From a virus, in the IMG/VR virus record IMGVR_UViG_3300036770_003390, positions 1 through 44,850 of that record: a stretch of 44,850 bases of DNA; one strand, given 5' to 3'. The position numbers were made by a program, and so were the translations under genes. The notes beneath the pieces are model-generated. The model made no database searches. It saw nothing but the letters and a program-made list of their open reading frames with translations, and was not told the DNA's origin. This document shows positions 1 to 12,700 of this stretch, piece after piece (position 1 is the first letter of the stretch; each line of letters starts with the position of its first letter).

Positions 1-115
1 GGATAAACCTGTGAAGCCGATACCGAAGGGTTCTTTTGTGGCGTTGGAATTAGCGGCGGCGGTGCCTACTCAGACCATTCTTCATCTGACCTTACTCTTC
101 AATAAATTGGTTTAA
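1..115 (+). CDS. 3' end of an unidentified gene upstream of terminase (partial)
   Basis: An open frame runs in from the left edge (codons in phase from base 2) and stops with TAA at 113-115, leaving the last 37 residues. The visible tail is hydrophobic at its end (TILHLTLLFNKLV). The stop lies four bases before the terminase ATG, so the two genes are probably co-transcribed. A small terminase subunit or another packaging or head gene would be expected in this position, but the fragment is too short to identify. Confidence 0.6.
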   Translation, partial: DKPVKPIPKGSFVALELAAAVPTQTILHLTLLFNKLV

Positions 116-119
116 GTAG

Positions 120-3068
120 ATGAGTATATCTAAAGGGGCTTTTGATGTAAGCGATTTCTTTGGCGGGTTTGTCTCTAATTTAGAGTCTAAGTTCGCCAGT
201 GGAGTAGAGTACTCCGACATTATCGACTGGTACGACAACGGGGGTGTCGACAAGGAGACGTTGGGTATTGAGCTTACTCCGCAGCAACGTCTTATCTTAA
301 AGACCTACTACGGTGTAGAACTCACAGACCAGGAATATTCTATCTTGGAGTACTGGAAGACCCTGGATAGGACTACCTACGATTTTGATTACGGTCCAAT
401 AAAGAGACAGAACTTAGTTTTAGAGGCGGGGCGGCGTAGTGGAAAATCCCTAATGGGGTCTCTTATCATTAATTATGAGTTTGAACTCTTGGCGCGGATG
501 GATTCTCCACAGTTGAATTATGGAATCGCGTCTTCGACTCTAATCTCGATTATCTGCGTTGCTCCTTCTGCTGAACAAGCTAGTAAGACTATTTACGGTC
601 AAGCGAAGGCGATGATGCAGAATGTCTTCTTCTTGAGGCGGCTTATCGATGCCGGTAAAATAGACGCCCAGGAAAAGATGATACGGTATGACGAGAAGCT
701 GTTGTATATATACTCCGGTAACTCTAAGTCTGAGACTCAGGTAGGGGGTAGTCCTATCCTGATTATTTTGGATGAAGGGGCGATGTTCGACGATAAGAAT
801 GGAGAATCTAACGCCCTGAACCTTTGGGATGATTTAGGCGCGGGGGGCTTACCTTTTGCGAGTGATGCTAAACGGGTTATTATCTCCTCCGCCAGGTGTG
901 AAGGGGACGCCCTTGTAAAACTGTACGAGGATTCTACTCAGAGTTCAGGTTGGATTGGCTTCCGCTTGAAGTCTTGGATGGTAAACCCAATCCATGCAAG
1001 TCGCAATAATCCAGTTGTGGATTCTATGTATATATCTAACCGCAAGAAAGCGGAGTTGTTATACGAAGGAATCCGCCAGGCAAACGAGAACGCCTTCTTA
1101 GAAGAGAGAGAGGTTAAGAGAGCATTCCGTAAGATGTCTCTCCTTAGAGTAACGGAACTACCAGTACAAGAAGACCGATTAATCCGGCTTAATGTAGAAG
1201 ATTTACCGGTATATCGCGGGTATACGGTTATGCACTTGGACCCCGCTATCACCAGGGACGCATATGCTTTAGCCTACGGACATTTAGAGAATATCGACGG
1301 TAAGGACTGCGTCATTATAGATGGGATTATGGCGTGGATACCTGTGGATGGCGCTACGGTATCTATTGTGAACGTCCAACAGTGTATTTATCAGATACAT
1401 GCTAGACAGCCCTTATCGAAGGTAACCGCGGACCAAAAGGAATCTGCGGAGACTTTGCAGCGGTTGAAGTCCAGCGGGATACCTACGGAGACTATACATT
1501 TCGCGAACAATAAACAGTTGGCGATGTATGACGCTGTACGTAAACTCCTCCACGAGGATAGATTATATCTACCGAAGAACTCCCCTTGGACGAATCTACT
1601 AAAGGATGAACTACTAAACTTAGAGTTAATCCGGAATGTGAAAATCGACCATAGGCCCGGAGGTTGTTTCACGGGGGATACACGGATTCCTTTATTAGAT
1701 GGTACTCGCCCTACTATAGCTGAGTTAGAAGGTAAAGAAGTGTGGGTTTATAGTTGTAAACCTGATGGGACGGTTGTCCCGGGTCTGGCTAGAGGGCGTA
1801 AGACTAAAGAAGTTAAAGAGTTAGTAGATGTTGTTTTGGATAATGGGGCAGTTATTCGGTGTACTCCGGATCATCCTTTCATGACCAGAACCGGTAGTTA
1901 TATAAAGGCGGCGGATATTATTCCAGGGGTTACTAGACTTATGCCTTTACATTTATCCTGGCCTATAGGCGGAGGTTACGAAAAAGTCAAAAGTATCGGA
2001 GAGTTTATTTGGACTCATCGTATGGCTCTTGGTTATCCTGAACTAGAAGATAGTGAGATAGTCCACCACAAAAATCACGTTAAGACGGATAACCGCCCGG
2101 AGAATTTAGAAGTCATACCAAGATCGCAACACACTTCTTACCATACGGCTGAGGCTCACAAAAAAGATCCTACGTATAGACATAAACTTTCCGAGGGCAC
2201 TATTGCTTTTAATAAAAAAGAATCTACAAGAAGAAAAAGATCTGAGTCTATGCGAAGCCGCTCTTCCGAGTGGTATTTAGAGAGAGCGAGGAAAACAGGT
2301 CTTTTTAGAAGAGATGTGGACACGTCGGTTTTATACGAGGCTCTTAAGGTAGGGTGCTCTAATGCGCATCAGGCCGCGACTTATTTAGATTTATCGAGGA
2401 ATTTGGTGATACGTCTTTTAAGAGATTGCGGATTTGATTCCTGGGAGAGTTTCGAGAAAGAATATTTTCATCTCAAATTTACTGCTGGGGACGCCTATAG
2501 CCTTAAGGATGACAACCAACGTAGTGTTGTGACATTTGAGGAAGTGGTACAAGCCTTTGAAAACCGTAATAAGCGGCTTATGGACGTATGCAATACTTTG
2601 AAATGCACTAAAGACGCAGTAATTCGTTGTGTAGCTTCACAAGGGTACAAAGGTTGGGAAGATTTTAGATATAGAGGAAAGGGAAATAACCATAAGGTAC
2701 GGGCTGTTATACCCGTAATATTGGAGACTGCCGTACCTGTTTACGATTTAGAAGTTGATGAATGGGATAATTTTGCCCTTAGCGCGGGAGTTTTCGTCCA
2801 TAACAGTAAGGATATCGCAGACTGCATAGCCGCGGTGACTTGGCAGTTAATAGGGAATGAACTTGCGAAGTCCAGTTCGGTTACATCAGGGCAATCCTTA
2901 ACCTTTAAGAAAGGGAAGAAGAGTCTTAGAGACGATAAGGATAGTGTTGTTGAGGGGTTCTCTGTAGATAGGAAAGAATTTGTAAGGAGTGTCCGCACGA
3001 ATTACTCTAAATCCGGTTGGGGGAACTCAGATATGGGAGTAGCGGTGCATCCCTTTGACCAATATTGA
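120..3068 (+). CDS. terL: Large terminase subunit (TerL) interrupted by an intein
   Basis: This is the ATP-driven motor and nuclease that packages phage DNA into proheads. The 982-residue precursor has the ATPase P-loop AGRRSGKS at residues 103-110 and a Walker B ILIILDE at 213-219. The C-terminal RNase H-fold nuclease shows acidic residues in MHLDPA (D374) and TADQ (D438), with a final SKDIAD motif (D898/D901) that is rejoined only after splicing. Residues 516-895 are an intein; its removal gives a protein of about 602 residues, a normal TerL size. The ATG at 120 lies just after the upstream stop, with no strong Shine-Dalgarno. The gene leads the plus-strand packaging/virion block. Family assignment is secure; the headful or cos packaging type cannot be told. 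Confidence 0.93.
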   Translation: MSISKGAFDVSDFFGGFVSNLESKFASGVEYSDIIDWYDNGGVDKETLGIELTPQQRLILKTYYGVELTDQEYSILEYWKTLDRTTYDFDYGPIKRQNLVLEAGRRSGKSLMGSLIINYEFELLARMDSPQLNYGIASSTLISIICVAPSAEQASKTIYGQAKAMMQNVFFLRRLIDAGKIDAQEKMIRYDEKLLYIYSGNSKSETQVGGSPILIILDEGAMFDDKNGESNALNLWDDLGAGGLPFASDAKRVIISSARCEGDALVKLYEDSTQSSGWIGFRLKSWMVNPIHASRNNPVVDSMYISNRKKAELLYEGIRQANENAFLEEREVKRAFRKMSLLRVTELPVQEDRLIRLNVEDLPVYRGYTVMHLDPAITRDAYALAYGHLENIDGKDCVIIDGIMAWIPVDGATVSIVNVQQCIYQIHARQPLSKVTADQKESAETLQRLKSSGIPTETIHFANNKQLAMYDAVRKLLHEDRLYLPKNSPWTNLLKDELLNLELIRNVKIDHRPGGCFTGDTRIPLLDGTRPTIAELEGKEVWVYSCKPDGTVVPGLARGRKTKEVKELVDVVLDNGAVIRCTPDHPFMTRTGSYIKAADIIPGVTRLMPLHLSWPIGGGYEKVKSIGEFIWTHRMALGYPELEDSEIVHHKNHVKTDNRPENLEVIPRSQHTSYHTAEAHKKDPTYRHKLSEGTIAFNKKESTRRKRSESMRSRSSEWYLERARKTGLFRRDVDTSVLYEALKVGCSNAHQAATYLDLSRNLVIRLLRDCGFDSWESFEKEYFHLKFTAGDAYSLKDDNQRSVVTFEEVVQAFENRNKRLMDVCNTLKCTKDAVIRCVASQGYKGWEDFRYRGKGNNHKVRAVIPVILETAVPVYDLEVDEWDNFALSAGVFVHNSKDIADCIAAVTWQLIGNELAKSSSVTSGQSLTFKKGKKSLRDDKDSVVEGFSVDRKEFVRSVRTNYSKSGWGNSDMGVAVHPFDQY
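1665..2804 (+). mobile_element. Intein with HNH homing endonuclease in TerL
   Basis: This is a 380-residue in-frame protein intron (TerL residues 516-895). It starts with Cys in the block A motif CFTGDTRI, has block B as TPDHPFMT, and ends VFVHN followed by a Ser as the +1 extein residue. The joined exteins read DHRPGG-SKDIAD, a continuous nuclease motif. The core carries an HNH endonuclease (HHKNHVKTDNRPENLEV, about residues 648-664). It is followed by two similar helix-turn-helix segments, each ending in a Gly-aromatic-x-x-Trp-Glu-x-Phe motif (GFDSWESF and GYKGWEDF), probably DNA-recognition repeats. All residues needed for splicing appear present, so the element is probably active in splicing; whether it still homes is unknown. 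Confidence 0.92.
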
Positions 3069-3120
3069 AGGAGCGCGAGAGTAAGCTGGAGATAGAGGTT
3101 TTATACTCCTATTTCCGGCG

Positions 3121-3747
3121 ATGACTTATTACTTAGACCCCTTTTATTCTGGTTATACTTTAGGCGCGAATACTTTAATGCAGAAGTATACGCCGGTAGC
3201 CATTGATTTTCGTAGTGCTTTAAGGGATTCAGAAGAGCAGGATGTAAATCATAAGAGAAGAGGGCAGTATAAACCAAAGTACTTTATGCGGATTACGCCG
3301 CCGCGGAGCAGTCAACGGGGTCTACAACAACACCTCTCGGACTCGGTCACCATTAAATTACCGGAGAACGGAGTCTTCCGTTATCAGTTAGTACCCTCGG
3401 ATTTATACTATCCGAAGGGGAGGTATATTGTGGAGTACTTCCGCCAAGGGAGTCAGATCCCTATTGATACCCAACATTGGTTAGTCCCCCCTATCCCTAA
3501 GATTCTTAACTATACGTTTGTAGTGGAAGAGGAGCAGCAGTATTTAACGCTCCCGATATTTGTATGGCAGGTAAATAATGTCTCGCCCGCCAGTGATTTT
3601 ATCTCGGAGTGGAATAGAGTAACGTGGCTCAGTACCCCCGCGGTAGGGACAACGATAAGTGTGAATTATCAACCCGCCGCAACCTTAGACCGTTTGGTGG
3701 AGTATAAGTTAGATAACTTAGAGGGCGTAACTCGTATCCGGTATTAG
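3121..3747 (+). CDS. Hypothetical 208-aa protein, probable virion component
   Basis: No family was recognised. The product is soluble, rich in Tyr and Pro, and looks beta-rich, with no membrane segment. Its position between TerL and the giant virion protein on the same strand suggests a head-tail connector, tail or chaperone-like structural role, but this is context only. ATG at 3121 is the only reasonable start: an in-frame stop lies at 3082 and no other start codon falls between. No good Shine-Dalgarno precedes it. Its stop codon (3745-3747) sits inside the ribosome-binding region of the next gene. Confidence 0.75.
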   Translation: MTYYLDPFYSGYTLGANTLMQKYTPVAIDFRSALRDSEEQDVNHKRRGQYKPKYFMRITPPRSSQRGLQQHLSDSVTIKLPENGVFRYQLVPSDLYYPKGRYIVEYFRQGSQIPIDTQHWLVPPIPKILNYTFVVEEEQQYLTLPIFVWQVNNVSPASDFISEWNRVTWLSTPAVGTTISVNYQPAATLDRLVEYKLDNLEGVTRIRY

Positions 3748-3761
3748 AGGGGTGACAGTAT

Positions 3762-6700
3762 ATGGTTTTGGGCACCAAGGTAAACAGAACTGAAGAAGGT
3801 ATTACCTACTCCGGATTGTCGGAGGTAACTCTCTATTCTGGTTCTAAGACTGAAGAGGGTTATTCTTCTTTCTTAGATAAAGTGCATAACAAGAAAGACC
3901 GCTTAATCGGTTCGTACTATAGTATGTCGACGCAGAGTCGACGTCTTGAGGATAGACTTTACCGTAGATTAAACTCCTTGGCTGAAGACCCTTCTCCCGA
4001 AAATATAAAGAGCGGCAACTTTATGTCGGTTAGTTTGGGCGCTAATATAGAGGACTACGGCCTAAAAGGTAAACTCAACGTCTACTCGGATGTTACTCCC
4101 CTTAATGATAATTATGTCCCTACTGTTTTAGCGGCTGCAGGCGGTGCTGTAGTTGGGTATAACTTAGGTAAAAATAGAGTAGCTCGGGCAGCGGGTCTAC
4201 TAGCGGGAGCCGCTGCTGCCACTGCGGCGTCTTTAGCAATTATGGATACCCCTACTTTAGGTCGGATGCTTAGCGGTAGGATAACCGAACGGTCTAATAT
4301 AAGGGGTGTATACGCGGGAAAAACTTATGAGAGTAGAACTCAGGGTGACAATACTCACGGACACGCTAAAGCGGCGGCTACCTCTCGTTCTGATGAAGTC
4401 GCCTTAATATCCACTGCTAACTTAGGTGAAGCCCAGGAAACAAAAAGTAATACGACGAAACAGTTGAACTTCTCCGCTGTTATAGAAGATAATGCAGTCG
4501 TTAAGCAGATAAAGCAGGCTATACAGTATATAAACAAATCGGCTCAAGACCCTAAGGAGACTCCGCCGAATCTTCCTAATGTAATTATTGGCGGTAAAGG
4601 TGGAGAATCGCAGCAGAGACATAAAGAGCTAGTGCAGTCTGCCAAAGGTAACTTATATATGACTCTATTCGCGGCTACCGATAAAGAGTTATTTAAAGAG
4701 GTGGTTGCTAAGAGTAAAGACCCGGATATAAATAAGATAGTAATTGTGTCTAATAATCCAGCGGGGAAAACCGCCGCTACTAGTCCAGAGATACAATCGG
4801 ACTTACTAATGTCTTTGGTGAACTCAAGTCCGAAGATAGAAGTGAGGTTAACCGATGAGCAGGCTAACGTCATGCTTCACGCTAAATCTATATTTAGCGA
4901 TGTCTGGTCCTATATCACTTCCCACAACTTCAGTAAAAGTAGTAATAACTTTGTGACCGAGATTGGGGTGGTTATACGCGACCCTAATATCTCGAAAGCT
5001 GGTATTAAAGAAATTGAGAGGTGGCAAGCGCAAGGTATAACTAAGACCTTATTGCCTACGGATACTCCTGACCCTGATTTAAATACTAAGAATAAGGAAC
5101 TTAACGAGAGGAACTTCCCACTGTTCTCTGGGCGACAACTATCCTCAAAAACCACTGCGTATGATAGAGGACTGTTCTCCACATTATTTAGGCCTAAGTA
5201 TACCGATAAATCCGATATGGGGGACACAATATCAAGAGAGACCACCGGGACGATTTATCTTCCTACATCTATAGACGATAGGTTCTTCTCGATGTTTAAA
5301 GGAGAACGCCCCACTCCATACCAAGATTATATATATAGCCTTACCGGTAAAACTAAAGATGATGTCACTGAGCCTGGGGATAAATTCCGCTATGCCCTTT
5401 ATGCTTCTCTAGATAGACAACTTAGCCCGGGTACTCTACGAGGATGGGGCGCACTTATAAACGAGAAATTCCCCGAGGCTTACGAGAAAGACCGCGGCTT
5501 GGTGGGTACAGGTCTAACTCTCTTTGGGCGTACCTTAGATTATTTGACAGGGTATTACACGATGAAGCAGCTTTACGCTGCGGAAAAAGGTAAAGCTTTG
5601 GAGGACGACCCTCAAGGATTACATAAATCTCAATACGAGAGTAAAGAGAAGAGGGGATTCTTCGAGACTCTCATATCGTCCTCCTACTCTACGGCTAGTG
5701 CTACTACTAACGCCTTACTCTTCTACTTTGGATTTAGTCACTCTCTCTCAATCTTTAAAGCGGAGTTAGAGACTGCCGGTATGGAGAGAGTTATGTCCTC
5801 GTCCACTAACAAGGGTTTCTTTGGTTGGGCTAGAGCAAGACAACTCCCGATGCAACACCGCGATTTGTTCTACTCTCTTAATGCTGTTGCAGATAAATTT
5901 ACGGCCAAGGGTTTAATCGGGTCTAACGTAATTGACGCTATGCTCGAATACTCCATCCTCGGTAAGATGAATGATGCCGGGGCAGTTAAGGAGTTTATCG
6001 ATGCCTCGGATAATAAAACTGCGTTGCAGTTTGTAAAGAATTTAATGGAATCTGGAGACCCCGCCGATGAGGGTGTGGAGACTTTCCGGAGGGAAATAGA
6101 TCGTATAGGGAACTATGCCGTCAAGAAAGGAGAGTTAGATGTTGCGACGACGGAGATAGCAGAAGAAGTCCACCGCATTAAAAAACAGACCTTTGGGGTT
6201 ACTGACGGGGTTATGGACTTAGAGTCTGGTTTATATAGAGACCCCGCTCCGAATCAATACGGTTCTTTAAACGTAGTAAATAGACTACGTCTACTCGACG
6301 ACAGTAACTTTGAGAATGTTATTGAACCGATCTTACGGTCTATATCGATTGTAGGGGATGTAGAGACCCAACTTAGTTTTGAGAACTCTGTAAAAGGCCT
6401 CCGAGAAGTCTTGTCTCAACCTATATATATCAGGTATAAGTCGGAGACCTTCTCCTCTATTGAACCCATGAACTTCGGGAAACAACGTTTAGAGGATATC
6501 GCGCGGCACTTGGATGATATCTCGAGATATATCGCGTTCAATCCTATATATTATCTTCCGGGAGTAAGAAAAGCTAGAGGGATTACGGGAACGTGGACAC
6601 CGGACTTAGTGGAAGCGAATCAAGGTCCTCTACCCAATCAGGTACTCTCCTTAAAGGGGGCGTTGGGCCCGGGTTTCCAAGGACTAATCGAGTTATCGTC

Positions 6701-9700
6701 GAATATAACGTTGACCGCCCGCCGGATGTACGAGCACGGTTTAGTTAAAACCCTCAAAGAGTCTGGCGAAATACTCCACTTAGGGAAACAGTTAAGACAT
6801 CAAGAACCGGCTATCGCCGCGATAATGAGTAATAGTGATCTATTATCTCAACTAGCCGACGATACCGCGAGTAGTCCTGCTTTGAATAGAATACAGCAGG
6901 TATTGACTGAGTACGACGATCTATTCTCAAGACACCAACAACTCTCCGCTTATCGACATAAGGGTCTTAGTAACACCATCAAATCAGTACATGCCGCGGC
7001 TATCGGAAGAAAAGCTTTAGCTTCCGTGGGTGCTGTATTAGCGGTAGACCGTGTGTTAGATAAATACCTAATGCAGAACCGGGGTCAAGATTTGATATCC
7101 CAAATGCTATACGGTATAAATGCGAAGGACACCGTTAAAGACGGCAGTGCTGATTTTTCGCAAGTGCAGTACACCGGGGTAGTCCCAGATTGGCTAAAAG
7201 TACCCACAGTGTTAGGTGCTGGTGTAGCCTCGGGTAAGATGTTCTATTCTTTACGGATAGACGACAGGCTATCTACCTTTGCTCGTAGTGACGCTGAGTT
7301 TAAGAAGTTATTTAATGATGAATCGAATAAAGCTGTAGTGCAGCAGTTAGAGAGTATAAACACTCGCTTTACGAAGGGGCGCAATGTTACTCGCTTTAGC
7401 TTTGGTATGGCCACCGTGGGAGCTATTGCTTCCTTGTTTGTCCTTCAAGGTGGTTTTAATACCGCCGCGGCTCTTGCTAATGTGTTCAAGAAAGACTACG
7501 GGGATGACGGAGGATTGAAGACCGATGAGGATATTGTATTCTCCACCACTATGTCCTCTTCTATCCGCCGCACTGTGGATAAATATAAAAAATTAGCTAA
7601 AGAGCGTACGGGGGAAGACGTTGAAGACCAAGATATTCTCAATACTCGTTATATACCTAAGAGTGGTTTAGCTAATATTGCGCTGTTAGGGCTGTTGGCG
7701 GACCGGGCGTTACAGGCGGATAAAGGTAAAGAACGTGTTGGGTATACCTGGGCCCATCAACAACCTAACCCAATCTTTCAAATAACCCTGGTGAGTAAAA
7801 CAGACCCTCAGGGGAATAAATACGCTTTCAGCGCCGGCTTCCAGTTCCTACCTATTTTAGGGATGGGTTCTATTCCTAGTTATCCTCTATCTTTACGAAT
7901 TAATTCTGTAACTACTCGAGCGGAACAGGTGGCGGAGAAACGGTATCAGAGACTCTATCCCGGGGGTATAGAGGATACTAGAGATACTAAGGAGTTAGCC
8001 CGCGAGTCTAGAGAGTCATATCTACAAGGTAATCTATTTGATAGTTTTACCCCGGTCTTTGATAAAGACTCGTACTTCACTCGTTCTCTAGTCTTTGTTG
8101 GAGCAGCCGGAGTAGCCGGGAATATATGGCAGGGTGTACAGCAAAGTGGTGCTTGGGCACATTTAAGTAGTATTCCTTCGGTTAAGAAGGAACTAGAAGG
8201 CGCAAGAAGCGCACTAGGTTACCTCCAATTAGGAGTTGAGCAGTACGAGAAACTAGCGCGGTGGTCTCAAGTTCCTCAAACTGTTATGCCGAATCTATTG
8301 ATGCGCTCTATTGGGACATCAACTCGATTCTACGACGTTAAGGACGCTCGGTTCTTAGGACCTAGTTTCCGCAAAATGACTCCACTACTACTCGCAGCGG
8401 CTATAGGGTTTGGGGCTGTCGGTAAAGGTTCAGAATACAGTTCTTTAGGTTCTTATTACGAAGCGGCGGGGTTGAGTAATGTCGGCTCTACGGCGAATCC
8501 CTACGAGGCTTTACGTCAAGCGAATGAGTATAGAATCGGTGCGGCGGTAGGTTTGACTACCGTTATCTCTACTGCTCTTTACTCAGGCCGGGTCTTTGAT
8601 TCCGCTAAATCTTTTGTAGATACACCCCCTTCATACGGAATAAGTCCCTTTAGTTTAAGAGGGACACAGCGTCAAATGTACGCTACTTATCAGGATGAAG
8701 CTCTAAATCTACTGGCGAAGGCGGCACATGGAGACTCAGTACTCAGAGACTTAGATGCGGAGAAATGGCCTGAGTTGGTAAATAGATATGCCCGCGGGAC
8801 TTTTAATGAAGTTGAAGCCGGTAAAATACTACCCGGGAAAGGTAAGGAGTTATTCCAACAGGTAGACGATGTTTTGAGATATGCGGAACCTAAACTAGTC
8901 CGCTCTAACGCTATAAGAATGCGTTTGGCAGGGATGTCTATAGTGAGAGCTGGGGCTCTAGTTGGTCTAGCCGGACTCGTTTATAACACCATGTTCTCCG
9001 ACAGTAGAGCAGAAGGAGAAGGGAATAGATTCGTAAGAGGATTCTTTGAGGGACCTCTTAAAGTCTTTAGTGGTACTGAAAGTTCTTCAGACTTCAAACG
9101 AATGAGTGCGGCTAGAAGAGCTCTAGGGTACTCTAGTCCATTCGCACCCGCGAATAAAGAGAACTTTATCCCTAATCTTCTTAATTTATTTACCTTGGGG
9201 TTGTTCGGCGATATTCGGAAGATGACGGGGATGTATAAAGACAACCCTAATCCTTTTGCGAATATCTTCGGTGCTTGGGGTATGTCGGAAGGAACTGAGA
9301 CCTGGCGTGCGTATCTACAGGCTCAATCTCCGGGGGCGGATATATCCCAGTCCAAGGTATACATGAACATGGAGTCCATCTCCGCTGATGACGCTAAAGT
9401 CCTTTCTGCTATCCTCTCTACTAAAGGAGAATACTCCGATAAAGCGGTGGCAAAGATTCGAGGAGCTACTCCTAAGAAAACTCCATCTCGTTTATACGGT
9501 AAAACTACCGCTAGCGAAGTCCAAGCTTTAGGTGGCTCTAGTAGAGAATTAGCCATGGCGGCAGAGGTTAGAGAATTCTACGCCCAACATGCCGCTAGAC
9601 AGCGGGGTTCTGAACTGTTTATAGACTACTTCTTAGAGATGGCGCGCTCGGGGCGTATCGAAAACCTTAAGGTGGGGGATGTTCTCGTCGAAGGTCTGAA

Positions 9701-12700
9701 GAGTGTGGATTGGACTAAGTACGACCTGGATGGAATATTTCAATATGTACCCGGCGCGGAATCTCAACAACCTGGAGTACTGGATTTATTTCTTAACACC
9801 TTTAATGTGGGGGGAAGGTTCTTAACCACAGGGAGTTTTGAGAAACCTACGATGGACTTCGCAGGTCTTATGGAATCTCGTAAACAAGCCCAACGGGGAA
9901 ATATCTTCAGTTATTTCATTGAGCCCTTAAAGATGGCTTACTTCCCCAAACTGAGGGAGTATAGTTCGACAAACTCTAAGGGGGAAGTAGAACAGAAGAC
10001 GGTGCCTTTTGTAGGGTCTACGGTAATTATGACCTTGACCACCGCTTTGACATTTACTGCGGTTACCGCCGCGACGACATTCTCATTGATGACAACGGTG
10101 TCCGCGTTTGCCGCTTTTGGGGAAGGTGGAACGATTCGAGGTATGGAGGAGAAAGTCGCTGAACGGATTGCGAGTATACAAAACTCTAACTTTACTATTG
10201 TAAGTTCTGGGGATAACTTCCAAGTTCAGGGTCGGCAACGCCAAACTAAAGGTGCGCGTAGATTGCGGTTAGGTAGCGAAACTTTAACGGTTAGTACTCA
10301 AAACGCTCGTAAGATACAAGATCAGTTTGTAGATTTAAACAGTAGGTTGTCCTCTTATGTCGAGGACCTCCCTGATAGAGAGAGTGAGTTTGTAAAACAG
10401 ATAGATACTCTCGTCGAGAGTAAGAAAAAACCGGGAGTCGATATTGGAAAAGAGGTTGAAGACCTCACCGGTAGGATTAAGCGGGAGCTACGAGATATAC
10501 TCCTGGATGCTTCTATCGACGTTAACGACGGTTCTACGAAACGCCTCCTAGAATTCTTTATTGACAGTTCGTCTGCTACAGGTATAGATGCAGCAGTGGA
10601 CGATCTTATTGAGGATAAGTTTGGGAAACTTAGCTCTCTTATTACTGACGAGATAAACTCCACGCATGTTACGCCGCAGAATAAGTACAACATTATTCAG
10701 AATATTGCAGAGCGGATTCTGGATATACAGGATGCTATCCTAAATTCCGCGATACAAGACGAGGGGGCGTCTCATGTACCTCAACGTCTTCCCCGTAAGA
10801 AAATATCCCCGAGGGAACAACGGGAAATTGCACGGCGGCTTTTAAATAATCGGAATGCTTCTCTATTTAGTATGAGTACTACAGATAGAGTCGCTAGAGT
10901 AGGGTATCTCGGTAGTCTTCGAGAAGCCGCTACCGGAGCCTTTGGACTCCTGGGTAAAGCGATGGAGGTCGCTACGTTCTACCCAGTCTACAGTATGGTT
11001 ACTCAGGCCGCGTCGGAGAAATCTCCGATGGAGAGAATGAGGGCGTCGGAAGCCGCGGCGAATATGATAATTGAGACCGGTATAGGTATGACATTACTCT
11101 CCTTCGCCGCGAAGAGTATGTTTACCCCTGCTGGTTGGGTAGCAACGGGGGCTATCCTCGGTGGTTATTTCCTTGACCAGAAGTTTAATGAAGGAAGAAT
11201 CACAGATAGTATTACTAAGGGCGTTCGGCATTTAGACCGACATATATTTAAACCTCTCGCCAACCGTGTCCTGGCTCCGATTATTAATACTTTAGTCGGA
11301 GTCCCGGTGTTGAATGAGACGTTGCAAGTCTTAGGATTACCTGCTAGAGCGCTAGACCCTACTATTACCTCTTTGTACCGTAAGTTTGAGGGGACTCCTC
11401 TTGCCTATATAACGAACGCTGTACTTCCTGAGACCAGCGAAGCTTGGTGGAATAGAGACACGAAGTATAGTAAAGGGTTGATAACCTTCCAAGGTCCCGT
11501 ACCTTGGGAGACGAATGAGAGAGACATCAGCGATTATATCGCCGAGAAGAATAGAGAACGTTATGCCCGCGCAGCTTCTACACAAGCGGGCCTCGACGAT
11601 GAACTAGTTAATCCATTCCTACAGGGGAGGATTAATGGCTTTGGCGAATACACAACCTACCAGCGTTATTTCGATACAAAAGGATATGCATTCCGGGTCT
11701 TAGCTCCTTTTGGACCTAAGCCGTATATGTCTCAACTGTTAACCTTAGCCGCATTGAGACGGAATCAATTAGGAGATATGTTGCATGGTAGACCCTACCG
11801 ACAACGTATAAACGAAACTCCGTTTGGCTCTATAGGGACGGCGGTGGTTGGTTCGTATGTAACTAATAAAATACCGCAGGAGAGTGTAGGTTCTACATCC
11901 TATACTCTAGCGAAGGTGGCGGATAACACGGCTTACGCTATTCGAGAGACTCCTAATGTTCTTAGAGACACAGCGTCCACTATATACGGTAATATTACTG
12001 CCCCCTTTAAAGGGGCATCTATAGACACCTCTGGCATTATGCGAATGGGTGGGGCTATTGTATCCACCGGCGAAAGAATTGGAGATGCCTTTAAAGGAGT
12101 GCTGTCGGGCATTGGGAATAATAGAGTATCCCGGGGAGCCCTAACCGGACTGATTACTTACGGGGTTCTCACCGCTATATTTAGTAACTCTCTATCGGAT
12201 AGGGAGAGACGTAAGTATCGACAGATTGACCCCTTTATTTGGGGAATGTCTGGGGCGGCTAGTTTTGCCAATTCGTTTATGGGTCCGTTAACCAGACAGA
12301 TTAAGTCTGGGTTAGATGTAGTAGACACTTATTTCGCTAACCAAAACATTAAGAAGTTTGAGGAACTTAGTGGATTGACTGCGGAAGAGTTGGTCAATAT
12401 AAATAATGCTCAGTTAAATGACATGCTGAAATATAAAGGGATAGGCAGATCTGCTCTTCCTTTTGTATTTGAATATTTAGGCAAAGGAGCATTAGTCGGA
12501 GGGGCTACCTTTGGCTTAATGCAGTACGGGAGGTCTTTAGTTACGTCCGCCACCGGTATGTCCGACGAGGATTATACAAAATTATCCTTGGGGGTTTCGG
12601 GTGCTACATCGGTGACGTATATGGGCATCAAGGGCGGTATTCGCCGCGGGTATGAAAGAAGAATGATGAACTATGCCCGAGAGGCTGCTAAGGCCAGAGA

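Noticed and set aside
120-3068. A frameshift or chimera in TerL because of its excess length
   Set aside because: The extra 380 residues have full intein splicing motifs and the exteins join in frame into a complete TerL.
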